Source of the DNA: Lentisphaeria bacterium
GTDB taxonomy: Bacteria > Verrucomicrobiota > Lentisphaeria > Victivallales > Victivallaceae
Direction: 5' to 3'
Length of the DNA stretch: 32,382 nucleotides
Assembly (NCBI GenBank): GCA_017502435.1
Contig: JAFVUZ010000025.1
Coordinates: 1-32,382 of the forward strand
The translations under genes were made by a program, and so were the position numbers. Shown here piece by piece: positions 24,259 to 31,446 of this stretch (position 1 is the stretch's first letter; each line of letters starts with the position of its first letter). The notes beneath the pieces were generated by a model. That model saw nothing but the letters and a program-made list of their open reading frames with translations, searched no databases and was not told the origin of the DNA.

Positions 24259-24918
24259 TCAATCATCAGATGGTGGATTTTTCGACCTCAAAAGATTCTT
24301 GCAAATTTCACCGCAACTGGCTTTGTGGCAGGACTCTTTGCAGAGGGTAACGATGAGGGCGTGATATTCGTTGTAAATGGTTACATCGGCAGGCAAGGCA
24401 TCCATAAAAATCTTTTGCAGAGTATCGTAATGCAAAGTTCCGTCAAGATGTAAATGCCGCTCCGCCACCCTCCGTGTATAGGCATCAATGACAAAAATCG
24501 GCTTGTTGAAAGCATAAAGCAAGATGCTGTCTGCCGTTTCCCGACCGACACCTTTGATGGAAAGCAATTCTTTCCGCAAAGCCCAAACATCTGCCGACTG
24601 CTCAAAGGCGGATTCACGCTCAAGCATAAACGCCGCCATCGCTTTCAAATAAGCACATTTCTGCTTGAAGAAACCCGCCGGACGAATCAACACCTGCAAT
24701 TTGTCATCAGGCGTTGCCAACACACTCTCCGGCGACAGCACCCCGGCGGCAAGTAAATTCCCGATTGCCTTTTCAACATTGGTCCAGGCGGTATTCTGGG
24801 TCAATATTGCCCCGGCAATGATCTCCCACTGCAAGCCGGTCTGACAAGGCCACCACTTCTGCGGCCCATAATACTCAAAAAGGACATCAAAAAATTTACG
24901 GATGGGATTCATTATCAT
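24259..24918 (-). CDS. HhH-GPD DNA glycosylase (endonuclease III-related)
   Basis: The 219-aa protein has the helix-hairpin-helix LLSIKGVGRETAD (118-130) and the catalytic Asp145 in VIDAYTRR. LTQNTAWTNVEKA (39-51) matches the endonuclease III superfamily. At the position of the bifunctional lyase lysine it has Glu127, so a monofunctional glycosylase (for example on alkylated bases, as in MagIII-type relatives) is more likely than a classical Nth. The C-terminal cysteines are spaced C-x3-C-x4-C-x3-C (CKESCHKASCGEIC) rather than the standard iron-sulphur pattern, so cluster binding is uncertain. It starts directly after the stop of the EFR1-type gene, with which it is probably co-transcribed. 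Confidence 0.9.
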   Translation of the reverse strand: MIMNPIRKFFDVLFEYYGPQKWWPCQTGLQWEIIAGAILTQNTAWTNVEKAIGNLLAAGVLSPESVLATPDDKLQVLIRPAGFFKQKCAYLKAMAAFMLERESAFEQSADVWALRKELLSIKGVGRETADSILLYAFNKPIFVIDAYTRRVAERHLHLDGTLHYDTLQKIFMDALPADVTIYNEYHALIVTLCKESCHKASCGEICKNLLRSKNPPSDD

Positions 24919-25674
24919 TCATAAAAACAAATAATTTTTCTTGTGACCGCCGAGCTTGGGAGCCATTTTTTCGGCGGCGGCTTGCATAAAAGCCGAATCG
25001 AGGTCACGGGCGTGTTTGGGGCAAATATCCTGACAGCGCATACAACTGATACAGCGGTCTTTATCGGTCTTGCGGGGATCAGTTTTGTCGATCGCTCCCA
25101 CCGGACAACCGGCGGCACAAATTCCGCATTTATCGCAAGCATCATTGGCTTCGGGCTTGAAAGGAATATCAACAAGCTCTTTGTATGTACCATGACTTCC
25201 GGCAAGGTTCAAATCCCCGAAAACACCACATTCAAGTTTTTCGGTGATTTTCCGGGCAAATTCTGCAAGTTCTTGGGCATCATCTTTATCCGGACGACCG
25301 GCGGCAAACTGCCGGAAGATGGAGTGTTCGGCAATAGCAGCCACCGCCGCCACGCAAACAAATCCGCAAAGGTCGAGAGTGTCCTGAAGTTCAGTCAAAG
25401 TGTCATCCCACTCCCGATTGCCGTAAACACAATTCAAAATCGCCTTCGCTCCATTGCCGGAAATCTTTTTGAGCCTCTCAACAGCGATCTGCGGAACCCG
25501 TCCGGCAAACGAAGGAACCGAAACCAGACAAACATCCTCCGCTTGCAAAATCATTTTTTCAATATCGCAACAAATATCCACCTCGCAAACCTCGCCCCCG
25601 AGATTGCCAGCCAGAATATCCGCCACCCTCTTCGTACCGCCCGTCGGGCTGAAATAAATATTATAAAGCATCAT
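24919..25674 (-). CDS. EFR1-type flavodoxin/4Fe-4S ferredoxin fusion
   Basis: The N-terminus is a flavodoxin-like domain with the FMN phosphate loop SPTGGTKRVA (9-18). The C-terminus carries two 4Fe-4S motifs, C180-x2-C183-x2-C186-x3-C190-P and C208-x2-C211-x2-C214-x3-C218-P. This architecture is the EFR1 family of predicted electron-transfer proteins, common in anaerobes; partners are generally unknown. It is cytoplasmic. No clear ribosome-binding site is seen before the ATG-ATG start. The downstream glycosylase gene begins at the next base after its stop. It fits an anaerobic host. Confidence 0.93.
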   Translation of the reverse strand: MMLYNIYFSPTGGTKRVADILAGNLGGEVCEVDICCDIEKMILQAEDVCLVSVPSFAGRVPQIAVERLKKISGNGAKAILNCVYGNREWDDTLTELQDTLDLCGFVCVAAVAAIAEHSIFRQFAAGRPDKDDAQELAEFARKITEKLECGVFGDLNLAGSHGTYKELVDIPFKPEANDACDKCGICAAGCPVGAIDKTDPRKTDKDRCISCMRCQDICPKHARDLDSAFMQAAAEKMAPKLGGHKKNYLFL

Positions 25675-25734
25675 TTATCATTTTAGAGAAATCTTCAAAT
25701 GGATTTTACTTTATCTGTTTAATTCCAATAAGAC

Positions 25735-27147
25735 TCATTCTGTTTTAGATTTTTGTTCTGTATCAGATATAGTTGCCATTTTGGGAGAAGGTTGACGATA
25801 AGCAGATAAATTTTGCACAATTCCTGCATAAAAATGCAACAGCATTTTCTCAATTTCTTCAACAAATTTTTTCGGAGCGTAAAAATCTCTTCCCAAATCT
25901 CTATCGCATACAATTTCAAAGCGATTAATATCTTTATCTTTAAGTTGATCAAACCTATCATCTAAATCCCGCAGAGAAAACCCTATACTTGCCCGGCTAT
26001 GCTTAACCCCAACAAATATTACAATATCTTTGATTAATGCGGTAAAGAAATTTTCGTCAAATATCATAGGATTGTTGATTTTTGCAATTTTATCAATACA
26101 ATTTTCTACCTGTTTTTTCACCCATGTAACTTTCCCTCTTGCTCCTTTATCTATTGGAGCATCCAAAATGACAGACATTACTATTTTCTTTTGCATTGCA
26201 TCAGCAATAATATTTATGTCTGATACCGCATCTTTAATGCACAACTGTGATTTAAGTCGCTTTGTAGAAATAAACTCTTTTGCAGAGTCATCTATCAGTT
26301 CTGCGAAAGTTTTTTTACTTTTGGCATTTTTAATTTTTACCAAGACACCTAATTCTCGACTGAGTTTCAGTGCCATATCTTTCTCTTCTTGATGCCAACT
26401 GGTAATAGCATCTTTGGTATCTTCAGCAGACAAAGTTATATTTTTGGCAATCGCCTCTCCTGTCCGCTTCCAACTATCTTTCATACTTGTGAAACCACAT
26501 ACGCCAGAACCATCACTTTCCCAATAAGCAACGACTTCATTCATTATTTCGATTTGATCTTCATCATCAATTTTTCCATTAGGTGTAGTTTTGCTTTTAA
26601 ATAACAAAAGACGTGCAATGGTTAAAATATTAGTCCATGAAAAGTGGTAAAGAGAAAAATCTTTAGGTAATTTTACTTTTAATGGGCTTTGGGATGGATG
26701 CAAAACATATTCATTTGATACCGTTACCAATCGTTGAATCCCCCACTCTTTTGCAATTTTTATATAATCTTCCACCTGCTCTTTGCATAAAGAATTATTT
26801 CCGTTTTTCATTTCCAGTAATGCAGCATCTGAAATTTTATTCCCTTTTACAGTAATAATCATTCCATCTATGCGTTTTTCTGAGGATTGGTTAGGAAATG
26901 TTACTTCTGTATAAACATAGGTCTTACCGGATGTGGACATACCTATTTCAGATAAGAAATTTTCACGAAATTCTTTAACCAATTTAACAGCTGCAAGGAA
27001 AACAGATGTGAGAGACATTTCTAAACCAAATTTTGATATTGGAATCAAACGGGCTTTGCGCAACATCAAATAGGGATTATCTCCGTCTTTTTTGCAAAAT
27101 TCTTTAAAATCATCAAAACTTGCACCAATTATTTTCTTTATAGCCAT
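25735..27147 (-). CDS. Putative PD-(D/E)XK nuclease-like protein, 470 aa
   Basis: The family is not recognised by name. Residues 81-124 show the pattern of a PD-(D/E)XK nuclease core: E81, D94 in KRIDGMI, E112-x-K114 in LLEMKNGNNS, then Gln124 in EQVEDYIKIA, with hydrophobic strands between. This supports Mg-dependent DNA cleavage but does not prove it. The remaining 340 residues are helical and basic, with a possible DNA-binding role. There is no signal peptide. The gene is AT-rich compared with the carbohydrate locus. Its promoter region carries a perfect tandem 22-bp repeat. It is 60 bases upstream of the EFR1-type gene. A defence role is suggested by context. Confidence 0.75.
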   Translation of the reverse strand: MAIKKIIGASFDDFKEFCKKDGDNPYLMLRKARLIPISKFGLEMSLTSVFLAAVKLVKEFRENFLSEIGMSTSGKTYVYTEVTFPNQSSEKRIDGMIITVKGNKISDAALLEMKNGNNSLCKEQVEDYIKIAKEWGIQRLVTVSNEYVLHPSQSPLKVKLPKDFSLYHFSWTNILTIARLLLFKSKTTPNGKIDDEDQIEIMNEVVAYWESDGSGVCGFTSMKDSWKRTGEAIAKNITLSAEDTKDAITSWHQEEKDMALKLSRELGVLVKIKNAKSKKTFAELIDDSAKEFISTKRLKSQLCIKDAVSDINIIADAMQKKIVMSVILDAPIDKGARGKVTWVKKQVENCIDKIAKINNPMIFDENFFTALIKDIVIFVGVKHSRASIGFSLRDLDDRFDQLKDKDINRFEIVCDRDLGRDFYAPKKFVEEIEKMLLHFYAGIVQNLSAYRQPSPKMATISDTEQKSKTE

Positions 27148-27188
27148 AATAACACCTATTTTTATTGAGATTTATAATCACTTCTACA

Positions 27189-27232
27189 AATATATATGCG
27201 ACAATTGTATAATATATATGCGACAATTGTAT
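27189..27232. repeat. Perfect tandem 22-bp repeat, operator-like
   Basis: Two identical adjacent 22-bp units (27189-27210 and 27211-27232) each contain TGCGACAATTGTAT with the self-complementary core ACAATTGT. They lie 42-85 bases upstream of the ATG of the PD-(D/E)XK-like gene, where a repressor would sit. One helical turn is about 10.5 bp, so the two cores (22 bp apart) face the same side of the DNA. Confidence 0.7.
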
Positions 27233-27547
27233 TTTACAAACAACTTATACCATTATTATCAATCAAATTCAACCCCTGACCGGAAATACCATAGGCTTGC
27301 GGGATGCGTACATTATGCAAATGCGTATGAATATGCAGTAATGCTGCGGCGTGGAACAGAAGAGCATTGGGATAGTTTCTTGAGAGCATTTGAGACATTC
27401 TCATACTTTGCCAAGTTGTATTCAAAAGAAACAGATTTGCAATTAAATTGCCGTCGTTACGGATATTCTCAACCGAAGTTTGTTAAGCAATATGCAATAT
27501 TCAAAGATTGGGAAATACCTCTAATTTACAGATCGAAATCACATTAA
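27218..27547 (+). CDS. Doubtful ORF or gene remnant, 109 codons
   Basis: The frame is open from 27092, but its first part is antisense to the neighbouring gene. A start at 27218 lies inside the tandem repeat and has no ribosome-binding site. The C-terminal 80 residues (for example AYEYAVMLRRGTEEHWDSF and YSQPKFVKQYAIFKDWEIP) have a believable protein composition, so this may be the 3' part of a gene that lost its start. No family is recognised. Confidence 0.3.
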   Translation: MRQLYFTNNLYHYYQSNSTPDRKYHRLAGCVHYANAYEYAVMLRRGTEEHWDSFLRAFETFSYFAKLYSKETDLQLNCRRYGYSQPKFVKQYAIFKDWEIPLIYRSKSH

Positions 27548-27861
27548 GGTACGGTAGTGTAAATTTGACAGTTTCATGCTTAATTTTGATTAAAAATCCT
27601 TGATTTTGCCTGAAAGTTGTCATATCTTCAAGAACCTCAAAATAAGCTAAAATCGCCTCTGTAATCCACCTGGATTGCAGGGGCGATTTCGCTTGTATTC
27701 AGGGCTGAAATATCAGGCAAATCCCTGCTGTTTTTATGCCATTTAAGACTTCGTTTCAAATTATGCCTTTGAATAATCAATGGCAATTATCGAATCGTCA
27801 TATTTAATTACAATCACACTACTTAATATAACTCAAACCCCAAAAACAAAAGGAGTCAAAA
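27548..27861. other. 314-base intergenic stretch with one long RNA-type hairpin
   Basis: No ORF with start signals is present. The notable element is the 19-bp hairpin at 27650-27689. The downstream end supplies the AAAAGGAG ribosome-binding site of the SUFU-domain gene. No clear promoter pair was found. Confidence 0.4.
27650..27689 (+). other. 19-bp hairpin paired through G-U on the plus strand
   Basis: Arms 27650-27668 and 27671-27689 pair over 19 positions. The only two non-Watson-Crick pairs are U-G when read as plus-strand RNA, whereas on the minus strand they would be A-C mismatches. The structure is therefore compatible with a plus-strand RNA. It is not followed by a T-tract, so it is not a standard terminator. 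It may be a structured RNA, a miniature repeat or an insertion-sequence relic. Confidence 0.5.
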
Positions 27862-28419
27862 ATGAAAGAACAATCTGAATGTAAAATGCTTTATTCTGAA
27901 GCCGAATACGAAGCCTGCAAAAAACATTACTATGAGCAAATCGGTCCACTGCTGTATGTATGTAAAAATCCGTTAGGTTCAAAATTTCGTGTGGATATTT
28001 TTGTGATCGGACCGACAACAGAATGTCCCTGTCAACGCTTGGTTACTTGCGGAATGGGAGCTATAAAGATGAATATCCCAAAAGAATTGCAAAGTATTGT
28101 TTATGATCGTGTCGAAATCATATTTACATTGCCGTATGGATTTGCAATTAAAGAAGAAGACTTGAATGATGAAACATTCTTCTGTCCCGCATTTCATATG
28201 CTGTTGGATATAGCATTAACTCCCTATCGCGGTAAATTGTGGCTGGGTCCGGGGCATCAAATTTTTTATAATGGGGACTGTTATAAAAATCCGGATATCG
28301 AGTTCGTTTATTTTGATGCTCCGCACTATCCGCCGTCTGTACAATACATAGACTTGCCGAATGGCAAGACAGTACGATTGCTTGAAGCGCTTCCGGTCTT
28401 TTACTTTAACATAAAATAA
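27862..28419 (+). CDS. Suppressor-of-fused (SUFU) domain protein
   Basis: The 185-aa protein resembles bacterial SUFU-domain proteins. The central VTCGMGAIKMNIPKE followed by RVEIIFTLPYGF matches the conserved Thr-x-Gly-Met and Glu-hydrophobic-Leu-Pro segments, and the C-terminal LPNGKTVRLLEALPVFYF matches the family ending. Bacterial SUFU proteins are often immunity proteins in polymorphic toxin systems; no toxin is visible here. It is cytoplasmic, with AAAAGGAG about 6-8 bases before the ATG. It stands alone between intergenic gaps and has its own terminator, like an orphan immunity cassette. Confidence 0.75.
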   Translation: MKEQSECKMLYSEAEYEACKKHYYEQIGPLLYVCKNPLGSKFRVDIFVIGPTTECPCQRLVTCGMGAIKMNIPKELQSIVYDRVEIIFTLPYGFAIKEEDLNDETFFCPAFHMLLDIALTPYRGKLWLGPGHQIFYNGDCYKNPDIEFVYFDAPHYPPSVQYIDLPNGKTVRLLEALPVFYFNIK

Positions 28420-28426
28420 CCTCGCT

Positions 28427-28455
28427 CCTTCTGCAAGGCAACCACCTTGCAGAGG
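28427..28455 (+). terminator. Terminator of the SUFU-domain gene
   Basis: CCTTCTGCAAGG (28427-28438) pairs with CCTTGCAGAGG (28445-28455) around a 6-base loop, with one bulged T. An AT-rich stretch with a T6 run follows. It begins 8 bases after the stop codon. Confidence 0.65.
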
Positions 28456-28764
28456 GATATTTATTCAATTTTTTATCCAAAATTCCCACACAATCCAGCC
28501 GTATTTTATACCATTCCCACATCCACAAATATTTTAATCTCACGCCAATACAAAAACGATTATTTTGAAGAAAATATCAGTATCATGTTTGACAAAATAA
28601 TTTATAGTGATAAATTAAGATTGATATTTATGTATTATGATTAACCGCCTGGAAAGGCATGAATTATTATGGCAGCATTAAACAACTTAATCTTTGAAAA
28701 ATGCCACTGTAATCAGTCAATCTGCGTGTTCTAAAATTTGCTGCGACTTATAGGAGATTATGCG
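28456..28764. other. Intergenic stretch before the hsdM remnant
   Basis: No supported gene. A candidate promoter, TTGACA (28589-28594) and TAAATT (28611-28616) with 16 bases between, points towards the hsdM remnant. A 21-codon ORF at about 28671 has no well-placed ribosome-binding site and is not called. The last bases hold the AGGAG site (28752-28756) for the hsdM remnant. Confidence 0.4.
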
Positions 28765-28878
28765 ATGGCTGATGTTAGAAAAGAGCAGGAAAGAGAAGAG
28801 CTTCATCGTGCGATATGGAATATTGCTGACGGTCTGCGTGGCAGCAATATTCTTGACACACCCGAAGAAGAAAAGTAA
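28765..28878 (+). pseudogene. hsdM: N-terminal remnant of a type I methyltransferase subunit (HsdM)
   Basis: The 37-codon frame reads MADVRKEQEREELHRAIWNI then ADGLRGS, the characteristic start of HsdM subunits (E-L-H-R-x-I-W-x-I-A-x-x-L-R-G-S). It then runs into unrelated NILDTPEEEK and a stop exactly where HsdM would continue with its helical domain. AGGAG is 8 bases upstream, so the original translation start is preserved. HsdM is normally about 500 aa, so over 90% is missing. The remnant lies upstream of the GHKL-nuclease gene and hsdR on the same strand, indicating that a complete type I locus once stood here. Confidence 0.8.
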
Positions 28879-28890
28879 CTTTATGAATTA

Positions 28891-28921
28891 CGGAACTGTC
28901 AGGCAATCCTTGACAGTTCCG
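28891..28921 (+). terminator. Inverted repeat between the hsdM remnant and the GHKL gene
   Basis: CGGAACTGTCA (28891-28901) and TGACAGTTCCG (28911-28921) are perfect reverse complements around 9 bases, and AGG/CCT can extend the stem. An A-rich rather than T-rich stretch follows, so it could also be an operator or a recombination scar. Confidence 0.5.
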
Positions 28922-29006
28922 CACAAAGTTATTTTCAGAAATAAAAAAAACGAGACTGTCATCTGAAAAAAACAAAAATTTTTTACGGGATGCAGAAATA
29001 AATCGT

Positions 29007-29034
29007 TTGCAAAAGATATAACAGATGCTATATT
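29007..29034 (+). promoter_or_regulatory. Promoter of the GHKL-nuclease/XRE/hsdR operon
   Basis: TTGCAA (29007-29012) and TATATT (29029-29034) are 16 bases apart, with TGC directly before the -10 (extended -10). The start codon at 29072 follows 37 bases later with an AAAGGA site. The GHKL gene therefore has its own promoter and does not depend on the hsdM remnant. Confidence 0.55.
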
Positions 29035-29071
29035 TATGGTTAAATATGATTCGTTATAGAAAGGAATAGTC

Positions 29072-31240
29072 ATGAGCAATCAAATAAAGCAGGGAATCGG
29101 AATAAGCGAGACTCTGGCTATAATTTCCAAGTCAAAAGATTTTTTTTCTCCAGTAAAAGAAAGTCTCATGAATGCACTTGATGCAATAAAGCAGCGTCAA
29201 GATGTGGACTCTGATTTTATTCCAAATATAACTTTGAGTTTGATATTTGCGAAGTCTTTTCTATGGGATGAATGCGATGGTTATGAGTTGCACAAAATAA
29301 TCATAAAAGACAATGGTATCGGCTTTGGTGATGAGAACATAGCTCGTTTGAAACATCTTGGAGATCGAAGCAAGGGACTTAATAATAGGGGAACAGGAAA
29401 AATACAAATATTTCACCGATTTCGGACCCTAAAAATTTCAAGCATCCATAATTCAAATGGCGTTTGTACGAAGACTGAAATTAATTATGACTTGAATGAT
29501 AATTATTCTGAAAGCAATATAGCAATTGCAGAGAATGTTGAAAATTTAACTACTGTAGAGATGACAGATTTCTACGGCGATAAGAATGAGGAAAAACAAT
29601 GGCTTAATTTTAAGCATGATTCAGAAGCCTTAAAAAAAGAAATTATTAAAAACCTCTTTTTGAGGTTGTATCTTGAAAAAAAAACAGGAATTACGATTAA
29701 TATCGAAATATTTTGTGACGACGCGTTAATATTTGATAAGAAGATTTCCGGTGAAGATATTCCTGATCCAGAGCAAAATGAAACAATTAGTGTGGACACG
29801 GTAAAATATGACAATGGGGCATGGCACACTGTCAGGTCCAACAAATTAGATGTCATGCGATTCAAAATTCCTGCAGATAAAGCATCTGGCAATGCAGTTT
29901 ATTTGTGCAGTAAAAATATTTTGGTGAAAAATTTTTCATTCCCTCTGTTGCAAAAAAAATTGAAATTTAATGATTTTTTTTATCTCACAAGTGTCAGTGG
30001 AGAATTGCTTGATGACCCAACAAATGTAAATCAGTCCGTAGATGATTTTACTTTCCCAAGTAGGAAAAATATAGAGTCTGAAATTGATAGTGGTGACTTT
30101 TTCTACGCTGATTCAGAGTTTGAATTTGCAGAAGATATTAAAAAGTCAATAGGCAATGGTTTGAATCGAATTTACTCAGATATCAAAGAATTAGAAAGCG
30201 AACATTTTGCAAATATACGTTCTGTTGCAAAAACCTATGGGATTTCTGTAGATGTTGTTGAGGCAGTTGGTGGTGCTATTTCAATAAATGATTCGGATGA
30301 TGCAATTGCGATGAAATTGTTTGCAGCTCAAGCTAAAAAACTAGCAAAGACAAGTATTGAAATACAGAATACATATAAAGAAGTGATTGAATTAGAAACA
30401 AAAAAGCAAAACCCTCTTAATTCTAATTATCCACAAAAAATCTATGACGCTACCAATAAATTATTATCTTTAATACCAACGCAAAATCGCGATGAACTAG
30501 CACGATATGTGATTAGAAGAGATATGATAGTGAAAATTCTTCGCTTGATTTTGTGTGGAGAATCTGCAGCACAATGCGAATGGGAAAAATTAAAATCAGA
30601 GGGGAAAGAGGTTCATGCGAGTCGAGAAGGATTGATACATGATCTTATCTTCAAAAGAAAGTCTTCAGGTAGCAATAATGATTTGTGGATATTAAATGAA
30701 GAATTTGTGCATTTTTCCGGGTATTCGGACATCCCATTGAACGAGCTTAAAATTAAAGATAAGTTTATTATTTCTCCTGAGGTAAACATATCTGATTTAG
30801 AAAATAATGTCGGGTTAAGGATTGGTCATCGGTTAAAAAAACGACCTGATATATTCTTGTATCCAGAGGAAGGGAAATGTGTGCTTGTAGAATTTAAGGC
30901 CCCGGAAGAAGATATGTCTTTGTATTTGGACCAGTTGCCAAAATATGCAAAACTTTTGGCTAATTTTTCTCAAATAAAAATGACAAACTTCTATTGTTAT
31001 TTAGTCGGAGAAAACATCAATCCATTGGATGTTCCAGACCGTTATAAAAAAGCTCATTATGGTAACTATTGGTTTAATGCTAATGAGCCTATTAATAATC
31101 TTCAGACTTTCATTCCAATTGCAGATCTATATCAAGAAATAATTCCTCTTTCCGCAATAGCTGATCGAGCAGAAGCTAGAAATCGTAGTTTTGCAGAAAA
31201 ACTTGGATTACAAACAAATGCATCTGAGGTGGAAAAATGA
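29072..31240 (+). CDS. GHKL-type ATPase fused to a PD-(D/E)XK nuclease domain, 722 aa
   Basis: The N-terminus is a GHKL (Hsp90/gyrase/MutL/histidine-kinase) ATPase domain: E30-x3-N34 in KESLMNALDA (Mg-binding N box), D80-x-G82-x-G84 in IKDNGIGFG and the ATP lid NNRGTGK (104-110). A middle region (about 240-560) is helical and beta mixed. Near the C-terminus a nuclease core is visible: D593 in KKRPDIFLY, E607-x-K609 in VLVEFKAPEED, then Q621 in YLDQLPKYA. No histidine-kinase H-box is present. ATP-driven conformational control of a DNA or RNA nuclease is a reasonable inference. It heads an overlapping operon with an XRE regulator and hsdR, where hsdM/hsdS would be expected. A defence function is likely but unproven. 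Confidence 0.85.
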   Translation: MSNQIKQGIGISETLAIISKSKDFFSPVKESLMNALDAIKQRQDVDSDFIPNITLSLIFAKSFLWDECDGYELHKIIIKDNGIGFGDENIARLKHLGDRSKGLNNRGTGKIQIFHRFRTLKISSIHNSNGVCTKTEINYDLNDNYSESNIAIAENVENLTTVEMTDFYGDKNEEKQWLNFKHDSEALKKEIIKNLFLRLYLEKKTGITINIEIFCDDALIFDKKISGEDIPDPEQNETISVDTVKYDNGAWHTVRSNKLDVMRFKIPADKASGNAVYLCSKNILVKNFSFPLLQKKLKFNDFFYLTSVSGELLDDPTNVNQSVDDFTFPSRKNIESEIDSGDFFYADSEFEFAEDIKKSIGNGLNRIYSDIKELESEHFANIRSVAKTYGISVDVVEAVGGAISINDSDDAIAMKLFAAQAKKLAKTSIEIQNTYKEVIELETKKQNPLNSNYPQKIYDATNKLLSLIPTQNRDELARYVIRRDMIVKILRLILCGESAAQCEWEKLKSEGKEVHASREGLIHDLIFKRKSSGSNNDLWILNEEFVHFSGYSDIPLNELKIKDKFIISPEVNISDLENNVGLRIGHRLKKRPDIFLYPEEGKCVLVEFKAPEEDMSLYLDQLPKYAKLLANFSQIKMTNFYCYLVGENINPLDVPDRYKKAHYGNYWFNANEPINNLQTFIPIADLYQEIIPLSAIADRAEARNRSFAEKLGLQTNASEVEK

Positions 31241-31446
31241 GGCAGCTTGAAAATATCGCTGAAGAATTGAAAAAGCTGCGCCAGCAGCAGGGGTGGTCAC
31301 AGGAAGACCTTGCCCTCAACCTCGGAGTAAGTTTCGCCACCGTCAACCGCTGGGAAAACGGCAAAAACAAACCGTCTAAGTTGGCGTTAGTACAAATCAA
31401 GAATCGATTTTTTAAAACCTCAAACATGAGAGATTGCAATGAATAA
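31237..31446 (+). CDS. Small XRE-family HTH protein, 69 aa
   Basis: A single helix-turn-helix domain of Cro/C1 type: LKKLRQQQGWSQEDLALNLG followed by VSFATVNRWENGKNKPSKLA, then a short tail. The wording SFATVNRWENGK..PS is typical of XRE domains attached to or encoded beside DNA methyltransferases of type I-like systems. It overlaps the GHKL gene (ATGA) and hsdR (8 bases). It probably autoregulates the operon or controls timing. Its first two thirds are visibly more GC-rich than the genes on both sides, suggesting a different origin. Confidence 0.85.
   Translation: MRQLENIAEELKKLRQQQGWSQEDLALNLGVSFATVNRWENGKNKPSKLALVQIKNRFFKTSNMRDCNE

Noticed and set aside
24943-25686. 247-codon plus-strand ORF opposite the EFR1-type gene
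   Set aside because: The minus strand has clear flavodoxin and two 4Fe-4S motifs; the plus frame has no recognisable content.
27189-27232. Tandem 22-bp repeat as a CRISPR array
   Set aside because: There are only two units with no spacer between them and no cas genes; an operator is a better explanation.
27092-27547. Full 151-codon ORF as a gene
   Set aside because: Its first 40 codons are antisense to the nuclease gene and cross its promoter repeats; only the 3' part is kept, as a doubtful remnant.
28447-28644. 65-codon ORF after the SUFU terminator
   Set aside because: It starts inside the terminator stem, has no ribosome-binding site and has an AT-driven composition.
28760-28966. 68-codon ORF overlapping the hsdM remnant
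   Set aside because: The frame starting five bases later matches HsdM and has the correctly spaced AGGAG site, so the longer ORF is a shadow.
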